DNA from: Diplosphaera chodatii | Taxonomy: Eukaryota; Chlorophyta; Trebouxiophyceae; Prasiolales; Stichococcaceae | DNA length: 64,000 nucleotides | Direction of reading: 5' to 3' | Assembly (NCBI GenBank): GCA_032358165.1 | Contig: JAALGY010000062.1 | Span: 1,054,001-1,118,000 of the forward strand | In this document: in pieces, positions 60,101 to 64,000 of the stretch | Layout: each line of letters begins with the position of its first letter | Position numbering within the stretch: position 1 is the first letter of the stretch | Position numbers and translations under genes: made by a program | The notes under the pieces: generated by a model | What the model was told of the DNA's origin: nothing | What the model saw: the letters and a program-made list of their open reading frames with translations, nothing else | Database searches by the model: none

Positions 60101-60914
60101 GCCCAGGTGCTCTTCTCCCCATAAAGTCCCCTGTGTGCTATGCCATGCTTTACATGACTGTGGCTGTAGATACTGGGAAGCCTGCAAATAGGACACCGCC
60201 CAGCATTGCCAGCATACATGGGAAGGCATGCACAGGGGTTTGAGGCAGATATGCTATGCTGCCTCAGGCTGCAGCAAGGGCGGCAGCTGGTGCCAAGCCG
60301 CGCAGGACAAAGGAGGAGATTGCAGCAGACAAGGCGCAGAAGGCGGCCGCCAAAGACGAGCGCTTGGCTGCCAGGGCAACAGCGAAGGCAGAGAAGGAGG
60401 TGAGCCGGAATGCACTGCATCTCAGCTCTACCGTCATCCCGCACAAATGCCATAGGACCGCCCGTCCTCATGCGGACAGACTCATCACCTTGTCCTGCAT
60501 CAGGCTGCCAAGGCGGAGCGTGCAGCTGCCAGGGATGCAGCCAAACAGCAGAAGGAAGCAGCAAAACAGCAGGGTGCAGCTGCGAAGGCACAGAAGGCCG
60601 CAGCAAAGGCTGCAGCAGCGCCTGCGAATGCAGATGAGCATAGCAGCAGGCTGCCGACCACAGCTGCAGCACCTGCTGCTGAGAGCGGGAGCAAGGCTGC
60701 AGGCAACAAGCGGCTGGCCGTGACTGCAATCGCAGAGTCGGAGGTGCTAGAGGTGGTGGCAGCCGTGCAGCCAGCCGAGAAGAAGAAGAAGAAGAAGGCC
60801 CACAAGCCCAAGGTTGCAGAAGCTTTTGCAGACCAGCCGCAGGCTCCTGCCACCCCGCAGCCTTCAGCGCCAAAGGCCAAGAAGCGGCGCACAGCCACAG
60901 CTGTCGCGCAGTAG
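57102..60914 (+). CDS. UVDE: UV-damage endonuclease (UVDE)
   Basis: Fourteen exons, all in phase (57102-57369, 57464-57579, 57729-57914, 58021-58115, 58216-58432, 58529-58586, 58732-58808, 58949-59078, 59199-59314, 59455-59558, 59797-59860, 59948-60106, 60268-60399, 60504-60914), encode 710 residues. UVDE nicks DNA directly 5' to UV photoproducts, an excision route independent of XP proteins. The TIM-barrel core (about 140-460) shows LGYACLNVTLR, LPILQWNAAHGI, FPWGNVHYR, THPSEF, INIHVGGTYNDKEETLKRF, VENDD, VYDFHHW, VHWSES and MVESKAKE, which supply the metal-binding His, Glu and Asp. The Arg/hydrophobic N-terminus looks like an organelle presequence; an acidic Ser/Glu linker follows. The last ~230 residues are Ala/Lys-rich, histone-H1-like, with a run of six lysines. 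The intron 58809-58948 starts with GC. Confidence 0.92.
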
Positions 60915-61245
60915 CGCATTGGCAGCAACAGCGTTTCGCCAGCATGCAGGAGCCAGGCAACCATCGTGACAGTCACACAATTTGTTGCCTGCAAAGCTGC
61001 GTCTGATCCTGCCAATTCCGAGTGCCACGGCCTATGCGCCGGCCTGTACTTGATCATCCATTTCCTATTGCATGTTTCGACAAAACCATTTGTCACAAGT
61101 TTTTGGGACAATCGATGCTGCTTGTGTTTTGGGGCCTATAACAGAGCGGTGACAGTGTAGTCTCTGCTTTGGATGTGCTTGGTCCTGGTAGTCAGCTATC
61201 AAGGGGCCAAATGCAGCTGGATTACAGGTTGTGTTCAGTAACATG
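60915..61245. other. Convergent region UVDE / IPP isomerase
   Basis: About 330 bp between two stop codons; expected 3' UTRs. No other gene is recognised. Confidence 0.35.
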
Positions 61246-62636
61246 TCAGGCCAGCACAGGCGACTTTGCTGACTCTAGCCTGTGCACTGTGACCGTGTCA
61301 ACAAACTTGTCACTTGACAATGCAGCATCCAACTCCTGCCACCACAGATCCAAAAACCTGTCTGCAATGATGCGGAACCACGGTGACCATGTCAGCCCCG
61401 AATCAGGGTGCATCATGTCTGCGAGCTGCTGCCGTGTCACATACCTGCGGCACACCATCAACAGCTTGTGCTCGAAACGGCGTTCATGTCGCCTGCAAAC
61501 GTGGCTGATTGTGTACGATGGCTAGAGCTCACAGCATTGTTTGGGAGGCAGCACCCTGAGCGCATCTTGCAAGAGGGGTTGCGGGACCCTCACATTTGCT
61601 GGACTGCAGACCCACCGGTGTGCCGCCACTTCCTCGGGGTTCTCGTTGACATCCACGTCCGCTTTGATGAAGAGGATGTGGTCCACCTCGTGCTCGCCCC
61701 ACCTCTGCGGCTTGCCCTCATGGGAGGGGTCCGCCGCGCAGTAGTGCAACCGAGTCAAGAATCTGTAGGCGTGCTCACACACAGCTTCAGTGGATGGTGT
61801 CTAGCTGGCGCACATGTGCAGCAGCAAATCTGCCACGCCTCAGAAGTTATCTTTGGTGGTGTGTCCAGTGCACGGTTGTCTGATGAACGTACAATGCATG
61901 CGACCCAGTCCAACCCATATGAGAGCCAACCAGATTTATGCGGTCCGCAGCAGATGCCTTTGACCCCAGCAGCGCACGTACTAAGACACCCACAACGATG
62001 CTGTTCCGTTCAGTGTCACCCACGGCAATGCCTAGCATGCTCAACCGTCAGCTGGGGTGCACCTGAAGCCCGCCGTCGGCAGCTGCTCCGCCGGGATGCC
62101 CAGCTCGTGGCCCAGCTTGCGCACGGCGGCATGCCGGACGCCCGGCACCGCACCGCTGGCGATGTCCGCCGGCGAGTCCACCTCGGGCGGCTGCTGCCCG
62201 TGCAGCGGGTGGCTGCAGCATGTGTTGGTCCACACGCTGGGGAACGTCACCTTGCAAGGGGCGCGTTGCTGCAGCAGCAGGCGGTTGCGGGCGTCAAACA
62301 GAAACACCGAGAAGGCGCGGTGCAGGCGCCCCTCCGGCTGCGCGCTGTCAAAGCGGTGCGCATCACGCTTCGAGGCGCTGCCGACAATAGCATCGCTGCC
62401 GTCCACCAGGATGCACTGGTCCCGCAGCAGCAGGTCCTCCTGGCTGCCCGTGCCTGCAGGGCATCAGCATCTTGTTGTGCTGTGTGTGAGAGCAGCGGGC
62501 AGGCACCATGTGCTTGGGGACACCTGAAGCAGGGGCCAGTCAAGCCTGCGCATGTTGCATCTGGTTCACCGTCCCAGGAGGCTGCTGCACTGCCGTTTGC
62601 GCTGCCTGCGGAAGCCACCGTGCTGCAGAATCTCAT
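61246..62636 (-). CDS. IDI: Isopentenyl-diphosphate isomerase
   Basis: Four in-phase exons (62570-62636, 62063-62453, 61616-61762, 61246-61444) encode 267 residues. Type-1 IDI interconverts isopentenyl and dimethylallyl diphosphate, the entry to carotenoids, chlorophyll side chains and sterols. The Nudix-fold core shows FSVFLFDARNRLLLQQRA, the catalytic-Cys segment TNTCCSHPL, AAVRKLGHELGI, the catalytic-Glu segment WGEHEVDHILF, and SPWFRIIADRFLDLWW at the end. About 35 residues rich in Ala, Ser and Gly precede the core and could be a short transit peptide; more 5' coding sequence is possible. Start is the first ATG in the first exon. Confidence 0.94.
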
Positions 62637-63450
62637 GGGCGGGCCCCCAGGGCCCCGCCCCCAGGCGCGTGCCAACTGCCGAAGTGCCAGGCTGCCAGTC
62701 TGAAAATGTTGCTCTACGGTGGCTCTTGTACTGAGATTGACGCGGTTTGTTCCTGCGAAACATGATTGTCAACCAGTCGGCACAGTCTCAGTGCACGCGG
62801 CACGGAGGAGGTACACGGCCATGTCCTGAGATGCGATAGCTGGACCTGTTGTGACAGTACTACTGCGTGCGCTGGCACCACCGATGTGTTTGCCTGCATT
62901 TGGCAGCAACGGCTATCATCACATGTGCACCTGCAGCAGGCGCGCAGCCCCTGCGCAAGCGCACACCCGGGCGATGCACGCTGCAGCTGTGCAGCCTGCC
63001 AACCGCCAGCTTGTCGGCTATCTTGCAACACAAGTGTATACCATTTCACTTGCAGGGGTTATGCACAGCTGAATGAGTTCCGCACGGCGTGTGCTTGTGT
63101 GCTGTGTCCATGATCGTTGCATCGTTCAGCAGATAATCTGCGAGTCCCGCATCTCGCGGGATTCGCAAGCAGCCAGAACAGCCCGCAGGCTTGCCAGTGC
63201 CTGGCCCTCTCTTCGCTGTTTCACCCCGCGATACGACGTATACAAGTGCGCAGTCGCTGCATCGCTCGCAGACGCAGAGGCACGGGCATCATGGCGACGC
63301 TTTGAGGAGCCCTCGTTCCACCAAAGGCCGACAGGCCACCATATAGACACCCCAAAAACAGTGTGGAACGAGACAGCCAGCCCAGCAAACTCGCGGCACT
63401 GCGACGTCGCAGCAACTTGAGCACTGCAAACGCCAGCCCGTCAAGCAAGG
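62637..63450. promoter_or_regulatory. Divergent region IDI / PABP
   Basis: About 815 bp between start codons on opposite strands. A hydrophobic open frame on the minus strand (about 63221-63448) is probably chance; I see no family signal. Promoters of both genes should lie here. Confidence 0.35.
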
Positions 63451-64000
63451 ATGGCAGCCGCCGCCGCTACCGGCCCATCGGTGAGCGGCCATCCGGCTGC
63501 TTGATGGCCCTTCTAAGGCGGCCTCATGTCGCAGCGTCCTGATTCTTGCTGCGTTTGATGCACAGGACGTTACATCTCAGGAGGGTGCGCCCGCGCCTGC
63601 GGGCGCGTCGCTGGGCAACTCGTCGCTGTATGTCGGCGACCTCGATCGGGAAGTCAGCGAGGCCCAGCTTTTTGAGCTGTTCTCGCAGGTGAGCGTCCTG
63701 CATGGCTTCACAATGCGTGTGGACAGCCGGCATGACTGTTGGCCAGTGCTGCAGTCGCCAGGTGTGCAGCTGCCGCATGGGCTGCAGCCCCCGCATGCAT
63801 GCAACACACATGTGCACGGTGTGGAGCGGTCTGTTATTGATTTTCTCAGCGTCTGTTGCGCCCAATGCCGCGGGCCACCATTGGCCTGAGCTTTGGACGT
63901 GCTGCAGAATGCATCATGACACAACCCGCGGCGCTGCTCCGTGGGCAGGCTGACAGCGGCGTCTGCCGCCTAGCATGGGCAGGTGGCTGAGGTGGAAGAG
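63451..64000 (+). CDS. PABP: Poly(A)-binding protein, 5' part
   Basis: Only the N-terminus is inside the window, so the gene is cut by the right edge. Exons so far: 63451-63480 (MAAAAATGPS), 63566-63688, and the first 18 bases of the next from 63983. RRM1 begins NSSLYVGDLDREVSEAQLFE followed by LFSQVAEV, which is the start of cytoplasmic poly(A)-binding protein (SLYVGDLxxxVxExxLxxLF). The third exon begins where RNP-2-side helix 1 runs into strand 2. PABP binds mRNA poly(A) tails and eIF4G. Other LYVGDL-type RRM proteins are possible because the rest cannot be seen. Confidence 0.7.

Noticed and set aside
61408..62703. A 431-codon open frame on the plus strand
   Set aside because: Antisense to the IPP isomerase exons, which carry the full catalytic motifs; the plus-strand protein is His/Arg/Cys-rich noise.
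63221..63448. Hydrophobic minus-strand open frame as a small membrane protein
   Set aside because: It lies in a promoter region just upstream of the poly(A)-binding protein start, has no family match that I know, and no splice partners.
1..64000. Transposons, CRISPR arrays, tRNA/rRNA genes, viral or plasmid genes
   Set aside because: I looked for transposase or reverse-transcriptase motifs, regularly spaced repeats, cloverleaf/T-loop signatures and phage-type genes, and saw none. Short or diverged copies could escape reading by eye.

Overview
This is nuclear DNA of a eukaryote, almost certainly a unicellular green alga. A trebouxiophyte (Chlorella/Coccomyxa-type) is my guess, not a proof. 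The evidence is: genes broken into many short exons by introns of about 80-150 bp with clean GT...(T)GCAG borders, GC-rich codons, organelle-targeting leaders, and plant/algal nuclear genes for plastid proteins (ferredoxin-thioredoxin reductase catalytic subunit, CSP41B, an HCF107/MBB1-type HAT-repeat protein). I assembled gene models by hand, requiring that reading phase carry across every splice. 22 of the 24 models close fully in frame within the window. TDP1 and OST48 contain one or more unresolved junctions. One further gene (PABP) runs off the right edge.

Layout, left to right. 0-3.1 kb: two minus-strand genes (ARM-like orphan; Coa1/ENAP-like mitochondrial or plastid protein). 3.4-9.3 kb: TMEM144 homologue (+), FAM241-family small membrane protein (-), secreted glycosyltransferase-like orphan (+). 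9.4-14.7 kb: a possible PAXX/XRCC4-fold protein (-), pseudouridine-5'-phosphate glycosidase (-), mitochondrial bL20 (+). 15.1-21.8 kb: a 22-exon RecD2-type DNA helicase (-). 22.6-31.2 kb: GINS subunit PSF2 (+), SPO11 (-), FHA-TDP1 (-). 31.6-38.7 kb: SAP30-like (+), TRAPPC13 (-), OST48 (+). 39.0-45.0 kb: CSP41B (-) head-to-head with the HAT-repeat plastid RNA protein (+). 45.5-53.0 kb: ACX2-type acyl-CoA oxidase (+), EF-hand protein (-), NOT4-type RING protein (-), class-IV PLP aminotransferase-like enzyme (+). 53.3-64 kb: CID8-type double-RRM protein (-), FTR catalytic subunit (+), UV-damage endonuclease UVDE (+), IPP isomerase (-), poly(A)-binding protein (+, cut by the edge).

Themes. Several neighbours act on DNA: RecD2 helicase, PSF2, SPO11, TDP1, possibly a PAXX-like end-joining protein, and UVDE further right. 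SPO11 leaves proteins tyrosine-linked to DNA ends, and TDP1 removes tyrosine-DNA adducts, so their adjacency is worth noting. Eukaryotic gene order is, however, weak evidence for joint function. The second theme is plastid redox and RNA control. I saw no transposon, CRISPR array, tRNA or rRNA gene, and no sign of a plasmid, virus or bacterial contaminant.
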